This document shows, piece by piece, positions 1 to 9,758 of a stretch of 64,000 bases of DNA (position 1 is its first letter; every line of letters begins with the position of its first letter). Location of the stretch: contig NC_133101.1 in NCBI RefSeq assembly GCF_022965805.1, positions 18,261,054 to 18,325,053 on the forward strand, in the 5' to 3' direction. The position numbers and the translations under genes are program-made. The notes beneath the pieces are model-generated. The model saw only the letters and a list, made by a program, of their open reading frames with translations. It did not search any database and was not told the DNA's origin. This DNA is from Primulina eburnea (lineage: Eukaryota; Streptophyta; Magnoliopsida; Lamiales; Gesneriaceae).

Positions 1-1620
1 ATTAAGTTTAGAAAATTCACTAGCTTCCTAGGCTTGTTCAAGGGTTATAATTGGATTGAATATGGGTTATTTAGGTGTTATTAAGTTTTGGTTTAAGTTT
101 GGTAAAGTTTGATTAAGTTTCGAGTCAATAAGAGTCAAAACCGGGATGTAAGTCTAAGCATTTAAAACGATAATCAAGAATTAATTAAACGCCTAGATTT
201 AAGCTTAATAAAATTATTAAAAATTTTATTTAAGCTCAAATAATTATTAGAAGCCTAAGTTTCTAATTTAGGAATTTTATATTAAAGTTTGAAATTTTTC
301 GAGATTAAAACGCCTTAAAAACGACTAATTACGAATTAATTAAAAAATCTAGTATTTAAGCTAAATAAAATTTTGGGGAATTTAATTTAGGCTTAAATAA
401 TTATTTGTGACATGTTAGAGTCAATGAAATTAAGAAAAAGTCAAAAACGTGGAATCTTACGTCCAGGGGTAAAACGGTCATTTTACACCTAGAAATTAGT
501 AAACGTCGTGGCAGTGCCCTGAATGCTGTTTTATATGCTAATATGATTATTTTAAATGTTTATGGATGTTTTTATGATTTAATATGCTAAAATGTTTTTT
601 TTAAAATGTTTATGGATTTTTATATGTTAAAAGGTTTATTTTAAAATGCTAATGGGTTTTATGATTAAACGAAAACGTTAAAAGATATGTTACATTCTTG
701 GTTTAAAAGAAAAATGTTATATGCATGTTTAATTTTATAAAGTGATGAGAATATGAAACGTTGAAAGAAGTGAAGTAATTGTGACTAATACGATGATATG
801 TTGGAGATATTGTGAGGGTTATGGTCCCAGTGGGAGCCCGACGATCGTGTTTCTTTGGATACGGATATGAATATGTATATGTATACGATGATATGTTAAT
901 ACGTAAGGCCAAAGGCCAGTTGACCGGTGAGAGTGTTGCTGGTGTCACCGCCGCCCAGTACTGTGGTTACATGTAGATGGATCCATCGCCCAACACGTAG
1001 ACGTAGACGTAGATGAACACGAAAGTCACAATTAACGATCTGAATTCAACGAAAGGAAAAAAGAATACGTATATGTTGATGATGATATGAATATGAATAT
1101 GTTGAGGATGATATGATTATGTTTATGAAAATGTTTATGAAAAAGGATCATGAAAATGTTTTAAAAGTTTATGCATCATGAAAATGTTTATGTTTTGAAA
1201 TTTATGCATGTCATGAAAATGATATTTTTACGTAAAAGTATTTTTCACTGTTGCTTGTGGTTTTATACGTATTATTTGTTATCAAGGATATGACGTGCTG
1301 AGTCTTTAGACTCACTAGGTGTGATTGATGCAGGTGATTGATAATAATGTTTATGGAGGTCTTGATGGTTGACTTTGCTGGACTGAAGGTGCACATAACC
1401 CGAGGACCGACGCTAGTTTTCCGCACTAGTTATTATTTATGATTTTAAGTTATGTTAAAAATATTTTTATGACTTTTTATTTATGTTTTGAGTGGTTTTT
1501 GAGAGGTTATAGTATGGGCTATACTTTTCAAATGTTATTTTTAGATTTAGTAAAATGTTAGGTTGTTGTTTTAGTTCAAAAAGGATGTCAAAAATATTTT
1601 AGGTAATTTATATGGTTCGG
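1..1620 (+). repeat. Degraded LTR-like sequence (Ty3/gypsy type), left end outside window
   Basis: This AT-rich stretch has no usable reading frame. Around 450-520 it has text typical of long plant Ty3 LTRs (an aaaacggtcattttacacc block). Around 1298-1335 a gagtctttagactcactag block is followed by a dinucleotide-poor tail with cccgaggacc at about 1398. The same landmarks, in the same order but reverse-complemented, occur at 3590-3690, so the two stretches look like diverged, oppositely oriented members of one LTR family. No terminus or target-site duplication is visible on the left because the window starts inside it. The right end near 1620 is approximate. Confidence 0.45.
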
Positions 1621-1720
1621 CCGATGATATGTGAGGTTTGGGAAAAAAAATTATAGTACTTTTTAAGAAAACGAATAGTTGACGTTTCACATAGTTTTAG
1701 TGCATCAAGGATTAAGAGTT

Positions 1721-1831
1721 AATTTGTTTGGCCTGTCAGAGAGAGAAGATATTGAAACATTGAAAGGGGCAGTGAATATGGCAGTGACGAGGTTCCCTAG
1801 TTGGGTTTATGACCGGATGAAGCCTCATTGA
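1721..1831 (+). other. Unassigned coding-like fragment
   Basis: An open frame of 36 codons starts at 1721 and ends at a TGA at 1829-1831. Its composition is protein-like: it includes LSEREDIETLKGAVNMAVT and ends FPSWVYDRMKPH, in contrast to the AT-rich DNA on both sides. There is no good ATG context, so it could be an exon or pseudogene remnant. I do not recognise the family. It lies about 300 bases upstream of the isoamylase pseudogene on the same strand but does not match the isoamylase text I would expect there. It could equally be a chance open frame. Confidence 0.25.
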
Positions 1832-2141
1832 GCAATACTAAAAAGAATCGATGAAAAATGTTGTTTTTTTCTCTCCCTTTTTTTCATTTATTAGAAGCAT
1901 ATGACTTTTTACTCTCTCTCATAGGATGATGCAGATTGACTTTCAAATTGTCAGCACTAGTTTCTAAGTTAAATGGTTATGGACTTTTTAAAATGTCTTT
2001 CGTTTTTTAGATACTTGTTCTGTGGAAAACTGAAACTAGGCATTTTTATCGAAAATGTTTATATTTGTCGTATAACGTGCTGCCTGTGATAAATTAATTG
2101 GTTTCCAAAATTTGAAAATGCTTAATTTCCTTTCTTGCAAG

Positions 2142-2817
2142 ATACCCCACCTTGTGGAGCTGTGAATCAATGCAGTTGAGTTGTTACCTGTGTTTGAGTT
2201 TGATGAAATGGAGTTCCAAAGGCGCCCTAATTCAAGAGCTCACTTGGTATGCTTAACTGAGGTCTTCTGTTTTTTTCACTCCTGAAAATCTTTGTCTTGG
2301 GCTTCATTGAGTTTGTTTTTAGTGTCACTGCAGTAATTCTTTATTGATCACAAGTCTGTTTTTTGAACTATTTTACATTATTTAAACATAAATACAAGTT
2401 GCCTTTTACTTTGAGATTGCTTTCTGATGAATCCTTGTTGAATGTTTTCGAATTGGATTCTAAAAAAGATCAAGACTTGGGGTTATTCAACTATAAATTT
2501 CTTTGCTCCTATGAGTCGGTATGCGAGTAATGGTGGAGGACCCCTTACTGCTTCTCGAGAATTTAAATAAATGGTTAAGGCGCTTCACAATTGGAATAGA
2601 GGTATTCTTCTTCCATTTTATGACTTTTAAATTTGAAAATCTATTTCATTCTCGTAATGCCTCTGTGCTGCTTGTCCTACCTATCATTTTGAAATCTTTG
2701 ACATGGCATATGGTGCTCTTGCTTTTTCAGGTGATTTTATATGTTGTATGTAATCACACAAATGAGGCTGACAATGAGTATCCATATACCACTTCATTTC
2801 GTGGTATTGACAACAAG
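2142..2817 (+). pseudogene. ISA3: Isoamylase 3 (starch debranching enzyme) pseudogene fragment, three exons
   Basis: Three stretches match consecutive exons of plant plastid isoamylase 3, a GH13 enzyme that hydrolyses alpha-1,6 branches of starch. Exon 2142-2246 follows a ttgcaag acceptor and carries [21 protein letters not shown]. Exon 2475-2601 carries [17 protein letters not shown]. Exon 2731-2817 follows tttttcag, carries NHTNEAD and [13 protein letters not shown], and ends at AAG/gt. Introns with GT donors are preserved, so this is a genomic relic, not a retrocopy. It is dead: TGA at 2163-2165, in-frame TAA at 2568-2570, a frameshift near 2590, and the conserved GH13 'DVVYNH' changed to YVVCNH. 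The catalytic region downstream is absent; a Copia relic follows. Isoform choice (ISA3 rather than ISA1) rests on the [17 protein letters not shown] wording. Confidence 0.85.
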
Positions 2818-3013
2818 GTGATTAAGCTGTTCACTGCAGCTGAGTAACATATTCTTTTTAATGACTATTTCCTATCCTTTTTTGTTGAATGGCCCCTAAT
2901 TTGGAATTTTTTTGGAATTGTTGTGACTTTCTGGAGAACTGCTGATTCTCTGTCCATGCAATCCCATTTACATTTTATATGAGTTTATTGCAAAAATGTT
3001 GAAGCTTTAAATA
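2818..3013. other. No gene seen between isoamylase relic and Copia relic
   Basis: This is AT-rich sequence following the last isoamylase exon donor site. It is probably the remains of the next intron. No open frame or repeat is recognised. Confidence 0.4.
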
Positions 3014-3349
3014 GATTTGTCGAATGCTTTCATAGCCTTGAAAAATTTGCAAACAATTTTGCTTTTAAGCAAGCTATGCATAGGAGAAATGTAGATAATA
3101 TTAGTCTACTTATTGTTTATGTTGGCGAAACCTTTATCATAGGAGAATAACTCCAGTGAGATGGAGAAGCTTTGGAACTATATGTCTAGAGAATTTGAAC
3201 GGAGGACTTGGAACATGGAAGCTCTAAAATATTTCTTAGGCATTGAAGTGTCAGCCTAAGAGCAGACTCTCTCTCTCTCTGGACAAGCGATGCATAAGAT
3301 CTCTTGTTTGAAACAGAGAACTTAACTTGTCAACCTGCAATTCTCCACT
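3014..3349 (+). pseudogene. Copia reverse transcriptase relic
   Basis: The stretch holds fragments of a Copia RT C-terminal half in drifting frames. LLIVYV at about 3105 stands where YVDD should follow (here YVGE, so the catalytic aspartates are lost). Then comes EMEKLWNYMSREFE, then ALKYFLGIEVS near 3220-3250, then DLLFETENLTCQPA near 3298-3345. The order and spacing match Copia pol between RT motif YVDD and the start of RNase H. Stops and frame changes are frequent, so this is much older than the other elements here. It sits in what was probably an isoamylase intron and is cut on the right by LTR-like DNA beginning at 3356. Confidence 0.7.
3267..3280. repeat. (CT)7 microsatellite
   Basis: Seven CT units lie inside the Copia relic, between the FLGIEVS and DLLFETEN stretches. 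The repeat is probably a local expansion that contributed to the frame change there. Confidence 0.8.
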
Positions 3350-3355
3350 GGGATG

Positions 3356-5644
3356 TGTAAAGGCCCGTATTTCGTATTTGTATTTTTGCGGAATTATTAA
3401 AAATTTTCTAATTAAATAATTAACTCGCCTCATTTATAAAATAATCATGTAAATAATTTTAAACTTTAAAAATAACAGCGGAAGTCGACATTGTGTTTCA
3501 ACAACAACTTAAAAATAATCCAACATATTAAAATAGTGTTTGAATGATAAAAGGTGCATAAGCTAAAACATGAGGTCCTCGGGTTTACTACTGCTGCCCA
3601 AGATAACTCACTGGTCTCCGCCCGCAGTCTCGACCTCATCAATACCTACAACAATCAAGTCTAGTGAGTCTAAAGACTCAACATGTATATATCGTGAATA
3701 ACAAGTAAATATATCATAAAATCGCATGCAACGTAAAAATAAAGTATCGTAAAGCGTACGGTGAAAATCGTATCATGAATAATTATAACTACGTGCATAT
3801 CTGAAAATCATACGTAAAAGCTTTGCTCAATAGAGCTCTGTCATAACATATCATAATTTTCTGGTAGAGATGATGTTTCTAAGCTAGTGGCCCATAACAT
3901 AACGTGAGCGCCTGATCAGACTAAACCACAGTATACTGGGCGGTAGAGATCAATCACAGTCCTTGGACTGGATGTCCGTACCCATACATAATCATAAACC
4001 GGTCGTAAGTCACCGGGTGGAGAGGTCCTCGGTTGCGCTTACCGACTTCCAAACCCATAAACATAAGGTGGCCACAAGACATATAACATATATCTCAAAA
4101 ATAAACATTTTATATTTTTATGCACGTAATACAATTATAACCTTATTTTTACCGGATGAGTTGGATCGCTTCCAGGCTTGCTGCGATTTAATTCTAATAT
4201 GTGACACATGCAAATAATATTGTCTTGACCTAAACTTGACAATCTAACCAAAAACTTAACAATAGAACCAACAATGAGACTATTAGGACCAACCACTTGA
4301 TTTAAAATTATGGTATCGTACCAACTCGAACCAACATTAAACCGACGTTTAATAATGATTAAAAATATACCAAATATACTGAAAAATATGCATAAGAACT
4401 GTAAAACACGAAAATAGGTGAAAGGAATCCAAAAACATAAAACACTCTTTCGAGAGTCATTTTGGCATCTTTCACCGTAAATTCTCGTACGACTTCTAAA
4501 CTTAACCAATTCACAAACGGCCAAAAACATGGCCTTTCTAACTCATTGGGGTACTGTCCAGTCCAAGGCCATGGACTAAAAGCCAACCAAGAACTCAAAC
4601 CACCATCAAAACCGTGACCCAAAGTTGCTGTCAAATTACAGCAGTAGCAACTTGTGTGTTTGTAGTGAAAATCCTGAAATAATTGACTATGGGCTTGAAC
4701 TACTGTCCAAAGACTCTTACCAACATCCTAAGGTATGGCTTGAACCATGGCTAAGGGCTAAAAGCCAACCACAAACCAAGCAAACACCTAGGACAATCAC
4801 AGCTCAAAACTGAGAGAGCCACTCTCTTTATAGTGTAATGTATTGCATTGTTTTGTTGTCTTGTATCGTTCCAATGGCCATTTGTGCGACCATGGCTCGA
4901 TCTAGACATGATGGAGTGTTGTATGAACCATGGCTACGGGCTAGGAGCCAACCACAATCCCAACAACACCCCATAACCGAAGTGTACTCACACAGCAAAA
5001 GAAGACAGCCGAAATGAACTTATATTGTTTTGGTAAAATTTTTATGGATATGTGAACCTAGCTTTAAAAAGATAATTTGATCACATCCTAGACATGTAAG
5101 GGAGGATTCTAACCATGGCTACAGTCCCTAGGACAACCATGATTCGAACTCTCATTCCAAGCAACAAAAAACACAATTTTAACACAAAATCTGCAACTTA
5201 ATGGGATTGTTGCTGTCAATTCTTTATACTGGGTGTATGGACTTAAAAAAAATGGACTATCAACACCCTAACACCCTCTGAAGCATGCCTATATGCAGCT
5301 TGGACAGCTTGGAACCGAAGCACCCACCTGGATTCAGCAAAACTCAGCAACCGTGAATGATAAAAACAATATGGCCGAGAGGCCTGTACAGAATTTCTTT
5401 AAAACATTTACTTGCTGTCATTTTCGGTTTGTCTCATGAATCTTGATCATATACTGATTTAAATATCTAATATGACTTGATTGAAGAGCAAATCAACAAT
5501 ATATACATGCCTGAAATTTGTTTTGACACAAAACAAATCAATACGACGAAGACGAGCGGCGGAGCGGAGTTAGATTTCCTTTCTTGTTTTTTGTTGTTAC
5601 TCACGCCTCTAAGCTGCTGTTTTTCTCTGATTATTTCGGTCACA
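3356..5644 (-). repeat. Candidate solo LTR, Ty3/gypsy type, reverse orientation
   Basis: The left edge TGTAAAGGCC is preceded by GGGATG (3350-3355). The sequence ending ..GTCACA at 5644 is followed by GGGATG (5645-5650). That gives TG..CA termini and a possible 5-6 bp target-site duplication. The block shares landmarks, reverse-complemented, with 1-1620: gagtctaaagactc at about 3667-3680 and ggtcctcgg near 3575 and 4024. There are no gag or pol frames inside. Alternative: the right part (4640-5644) is unrelated DNA and the apparent duplication is chance, since the flanks after joining do not obviously continue the Copia relic. Confidence 0.5.
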
Positions 5645-5650
5645 GGGATG

Positions 5651-6018
5651 GAGAAATGTTATGTGATGGAGGTGATGGTTACAAGAGGTGTTAAAGGTGC
5701 CATTATATGCATTAAGGTGAGAGTTACAAGTCAAGAAGTGGAATGGATTTGAATGGTTTCTTATTCCCTTGCTGCCGTTGGTTTAATCTCATTTTTTGTT
5801 GCATACCCACGTTGATTTGCTAGCATAAATGGGTTGACGCTTTGAATAGAATTATGGTGCATGTAATACCCATTATTATGGAATTTAAAAGTGAGAAATG
5901 AATACACTATAAAAATCATTTAGTGATGATTTGAATGGGGTTTGCTACACCTTTGAATTTGTTTAAAGTGTTGATCGATTTCTTCTAAATTTTTGCATGA
6001 TTCTTCAAGAATTAATAA
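5651..6018. other. No gene seen; presumed host flank of viral fragment V1
   Basis: This is AT-rich sequence with no recognisable coding or repeat structure. The similarity shared by the V1 and V3 leaders begins near 6019, so this stretch is probably host or older repeat DNA next to the viral insertion. Confidence 0.4.
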
Positions 6019-6170
6019 AAGTTATTCTTCTATTACTATCTTATTATTTTATTCTGTAAGGAAGAAGGTAGTTATACCCAGGAGAAATCCTTAAGTCGGG
6101 TTCCATAAGGCCTGTAAAGCCTAAAGGGTAAGGCAGGGTAAAGCCTTGACAGTATCTATCATATTCCTGA
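6019..6170 (+). promoter_or_regulatory. Endogenous pararetrovirus leader, fragment V1
   Basis: This untranslated stretch runs from ttattcttctattactatc to the movement-protein ATG at 6171. It is nearly identical to the reverse-strand leader of V3 (38488-38636). The last ~65 bases, with short stem-like repeats around aaggcctgtaaagcct and aaggcagggtaaagcctt, are shared with V2, but the upstream part differs from V2. No tRNA-Met primer site (TGGTATCAGAGC) is visible in it. Confidence 0.55.
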
Positions 6171-7010
6171 ATGGATAAAATAATACGATCTTTTACGAAG
6201 AATAAATCTTCAAGTAGTAATACTAAAAACAAAGAATTAATTATTTCTGAAAATTTAGAAAAGAATATTCTAAACTGAAAAATACCAGCATCTTCTAATA
6301 CGAAGATTTATAGATCCAATGGATTTAATTTCAAATCTGATTATATAATTAAAACCATAGAAGAAGCAATTCCTTTAAAAGGAGGATATGACTCATTTAG
6401 TTTATTGTCTCAAAATCTTATTAATATTCATAAGCAATCTTATAAATTTACGCATATGGGAATGATACAAGTAGGTTTAAAACCTCTTACCAGATTAGGT
6501 TTAAATACTTCTGCCTTAATTCTTGTATGAGATCAAAGGCATAATAAATTCGAAGATTCCTTATTAGGAATTGTAGAGTCCTCATTATGCGAAGGACCAA
6601 TACATTTTAGTTGTTTTCCTAATTTTCCAATTTCTCTTTCTGATCCAAATATCATGAAAGCCCTTACTTTAAATATAAAAACAGAAGGCTTTGATATGAT
6701 AGATGGAACAGAAAATGTTGTTCTATTATATAGAATTTGTTACAAAGTTATGAATTCAACAATATCTAATTTTAGAATCAATACTAATCAAATTAGTTCA
6801 AAAAGAGGAGAAACTACTCTTTTATAACTGATATTACTAAAAGCAATATCATGATTCCTAGAACAATTAATTGGAATCAAGTTACTCTGCCAGAAATCTG
6901 GAAAATGGAGAATATTGCTCCTTCTCTTAAAGAGGAATCTAGAAAACTTGAAAGTATAGTTCAATATGTTGATGGAGATGTTGAAATAAAATTCTCATCT
7001 CAAAGACACT
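6171..7010 (+). pseudogene. Caulimovirid movement protein, V1 (broken)
   Basis: This is the N-terminal domain of an endogenous plant pararetrovirus polyprotein. It resembles the 30K-superfamily movement proteins that in exogenous relatives carry virus through plasmodesmata. The call rests on its position ahead of coat, protease and RT, its length of about 280 codons, and the -GPIHFSCFPNFPISLSDP- region. The start ATG at 6171 agrees with V2 and V3. It cannot be expressed as is: TGA at 6276-6278, TGA at 6528-6530, and a one-base loss in a T run near 6820 relative to V4. The downstream frame is open again from 6851. Confidence 0.7.
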
Positions 7011-9135
7011 TACGAATTAAACTTCTTGAAGAAAGTAGAAATTCTACTTCTTCTATATCAGATTTTGAAAAAATAAGTATATCTGGTCTTCAAAAGACAA
7101 ACGATAATGTATCTCATCCTGAATATAAGGTAGATATTCCTGAATCTAGTAATTCTCGATTTCAAAGAAGTTATTCTGTTAATAATAGAAAATCTAATTC
7201 TCCTACTTTTTCTGATATGGGTTATAATGTAATGGTTATTAATAATAACACTTCTATTCAGAAGGAAAAGATTAAAAATCTAAATAAGAAAAAATGGTTT
7301 TTAAGTTGTTTAAATTCAAAACAACAAGATTTATATTCTTCTAGGTATACAGAATGGGTTGAAGAAACTAAATCAAATTTCGATTTTTTCAAATGGATGG
7401 AAAAATTATATTTTCCAGCAAGAAATAAAATATTTTCAAATTTTACAGATGAGTCTTTTATAAATACCCTTGAATCAACATATAAATTATATGTTCATGA
7501 AACAGGAGAAGAATCTTTTGAGATTCATCCCCTTTTTACTACTTTACAAATTAAAAAGGGTAATAAAGAAATTTTTGCTACCCCTATAAAATCAGAGATA
7601 GGACAAGGTAATTTTGACCATATAATTCAACAAAATAATTTTACAAATCTTACTTTACACTCTTTGAGAAATCAGACTAATAGAATTGAAGAAATTTTAT
7701 CAAAACCTAAACAAGGAATTTCTAGTGGTGAAAGTTCAAAAACTTTAATGATAAAACCTCCTCCTAATCTTAAAAGAGAAAATTTTCTTTTAAGTTCTAA
7801 AAAGGACGATGATTTTTTGGAAGGTCTAATAGATCGATTACAAAAACTTAATATAAAAGAAAAGGGTTCTATTTCGGTAATTACTAAAACCGAACAACTT
7901 GAAAATTTTTCAAATTCTTCTGAAGATGAGATGCAAATTAATAAAATGCATAGGGTGTCAATTGTAAAAGGCAACACCTGTTGATCTTCAAATTGAAGAA
8001 AAGAAAGATTATGTTCAGTTCAATGGAGAAGCCATTACTGAATGGAATATAGATGGAAAATCTGAATATCAGATTAAGACTATTATTAAACAAATGTTAA
8101 TATACTCCTCTGCAGCAAAGATAAAATGTAATAATGATAGGCAAATTGCTCAAGCCATTATTACTGGTTTTACAGGCCAGCTTTAAGGTTGGTGGGATTT
8201 TTATCTTTCTAGAGAAGCAAAAAATAAAATTTTAAACTCTTCTATAATTGATCTTAATGGAAGAGAAGAATCAGATGCAGTAAATACACTTATTTATACA
8301 ATTTTATCTAATTTTATTGGAGCTAATGAACTCCAATTAGATAGATCTCAAGAGCAATTAATGAATTTGACATGTCCAACATTATCTGAATTTAGATGGT
8401 ATAAAGATGTTTTCATGACAAAAGTTTTAACTAGAAATGATTGCAATGCAAATTTCTGGAAAGAAAAATTTATTTCTGGACTTCCAGTACTTTTTGCTGA
8501 AAGAGTAAAAAATAGATTAAAATCTAAATCTCCAACAAATTCTATAGATTGGAGTATTCTTACTTATGGAGATTTATCTGCGGAAATAACTGCAGAAGGA
8601 ATTACTCTCTGTAATGATATCAAGTTAAAAAGACAACTTGATATGCAAAAAGAAGAAAATAGAAATATTATTGGTGATTTTTGTGAACAAATAGGCTTTC
8701 AACCAATACAATATCCTAAAAGGGATAAGAAAAAGAAAAGATTTCCTTTTAAAAGGAAAAAACATTATCTAAAAGATAAAGAAAAATCTAAAAAATATTC
8801 TAAGAAAAGGTTTAAAAAACCTATAAAAAATGATTCTAAAGTTCCAGTATGCTGGAAATGTGGAAAAATTCTACATAAAGCTAATAAGTGTTATGTCAAG
8901 AAAAAGATTAATAATCTCAACATAAACAATGATCTAAAAGAATCATTGATAAATATTCTTCTTAATAAAGAAGAAGATTTAAAACAAAAAGATTTTTATA
9001 TAAATATTATTGACGAATTATCTGAATATTCTAATAGTAGTTCAGATAATGATTCCGAAATATCAGAAAATAAAATATGTGATCCTAATTGTGATTGTGA
9101 TACATGTCTCATAAATTTTATGGGATTAGAAATAA
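7011..9135 (+). pseudogene. Caulimovirid coat/gag-like region with CCHC knuckle, V1 (broken)
   Basis: The central part of the viral polyprotein. A linker rich in Ser, Asn and Lys (7011-7330) is followed by a conserved unassigned block with KWMEKLYFPARNKIF (about 7390-7440). Next is the coat/gag core with GFTGQL.GWWDFYLS (about 8160-8215), then a Lys/Arg-rich stretch, then a zinc knuckle CWKCGKILHKANKC (CX2CX4HX4C, about 8850-8890) and an acidic Ser/Asp run. Breaks: a 15-base-scale deletion near 7965, relative to V4, that shifts the frame, and a CAA-to-TAA stop at 8184-8186 that V4 shares but V3 lacks. The frame 8361-9245 is otherwise open. Confidence 0.75.
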
Positions 9136-9758
9136 ATGTTATATCAAATGAAGAAACTTTTCATTTTAGATCTTATAGATCAAATAAAAGATCCTATAGA
9201 AAAAAGAAAAGCTATAGAACATTATTTAAATATGACAAATCATAAGCCTACTAAACTTGTACAAAATAATGTACAAGAACATGAATTATATTCTTATAAT
9301 AAAATATTAGAAAAGGCTAAACAAAAAGAGAGGAAGCCTACTATTTCTGAATTAAAAGGAGAAATAGATCAGATAAAATCTGAAATAAAATATTTAAAAG
9401 AAAGAGTAAATACTCTTAGTATTAATAATGATCATAATTGGGAAAAAGATTCTACTTCTGATGAAGAAGAAGAAGAAGAAAATAATTTATCCAAAAATAA
9501 TAATGAAATAAATCAAATGGTATGGGTCAATAAAATTGATCAAATTATTTCTCAAAAATGGTACTCAAAAGTAACATTAATTATTAATAAAAAATTTAAA
9601 ATCACTATTGAAGCTTTATTAGATACAGGAGCTGATGTAAATTGCATCAGTGAAGGAATTGTCCCTTCTAAATATTATAAAAAGACTACTCAATTTATAA
9701 CAGCTGCTAATAAGCAACCTCTTATAGTTAATTACAAATTGTCTGATGTGGCAATATG
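9136..9758 (+). pseudogene. Caulimovirid coiled coil and aspartic protease, V1 (truncated)
   Basis: The frame is displaced by an extra T near 9160. A heptad-like acidic region with a short (GAA)n run at about 9463-9480 precedes the retropepsin motif LLDTGADVNCIS (about 9615-9650). The aspartic protease would cleave the polyprotein. The sequence stays viral to 9758 (..GGCAATATG) and stops exactly at an LTR terminus, so RT and RNase H are missing on this side. V4 continues uninterrupted at the homologous point. Confidence 0.8.

Noticed and set aside
819..915. Possible microsatellite of atgatatg/atatgtat units
   Set aside because: Irregular AT-rich text without a consistent unit.
2521..2847. 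A 108-codon plus-strand frame across the isoamylase region
   Set aside because: It reads through an intron, and its first part is in the wrong frame for the isoamylase exon. Only its last third follows exon 3.
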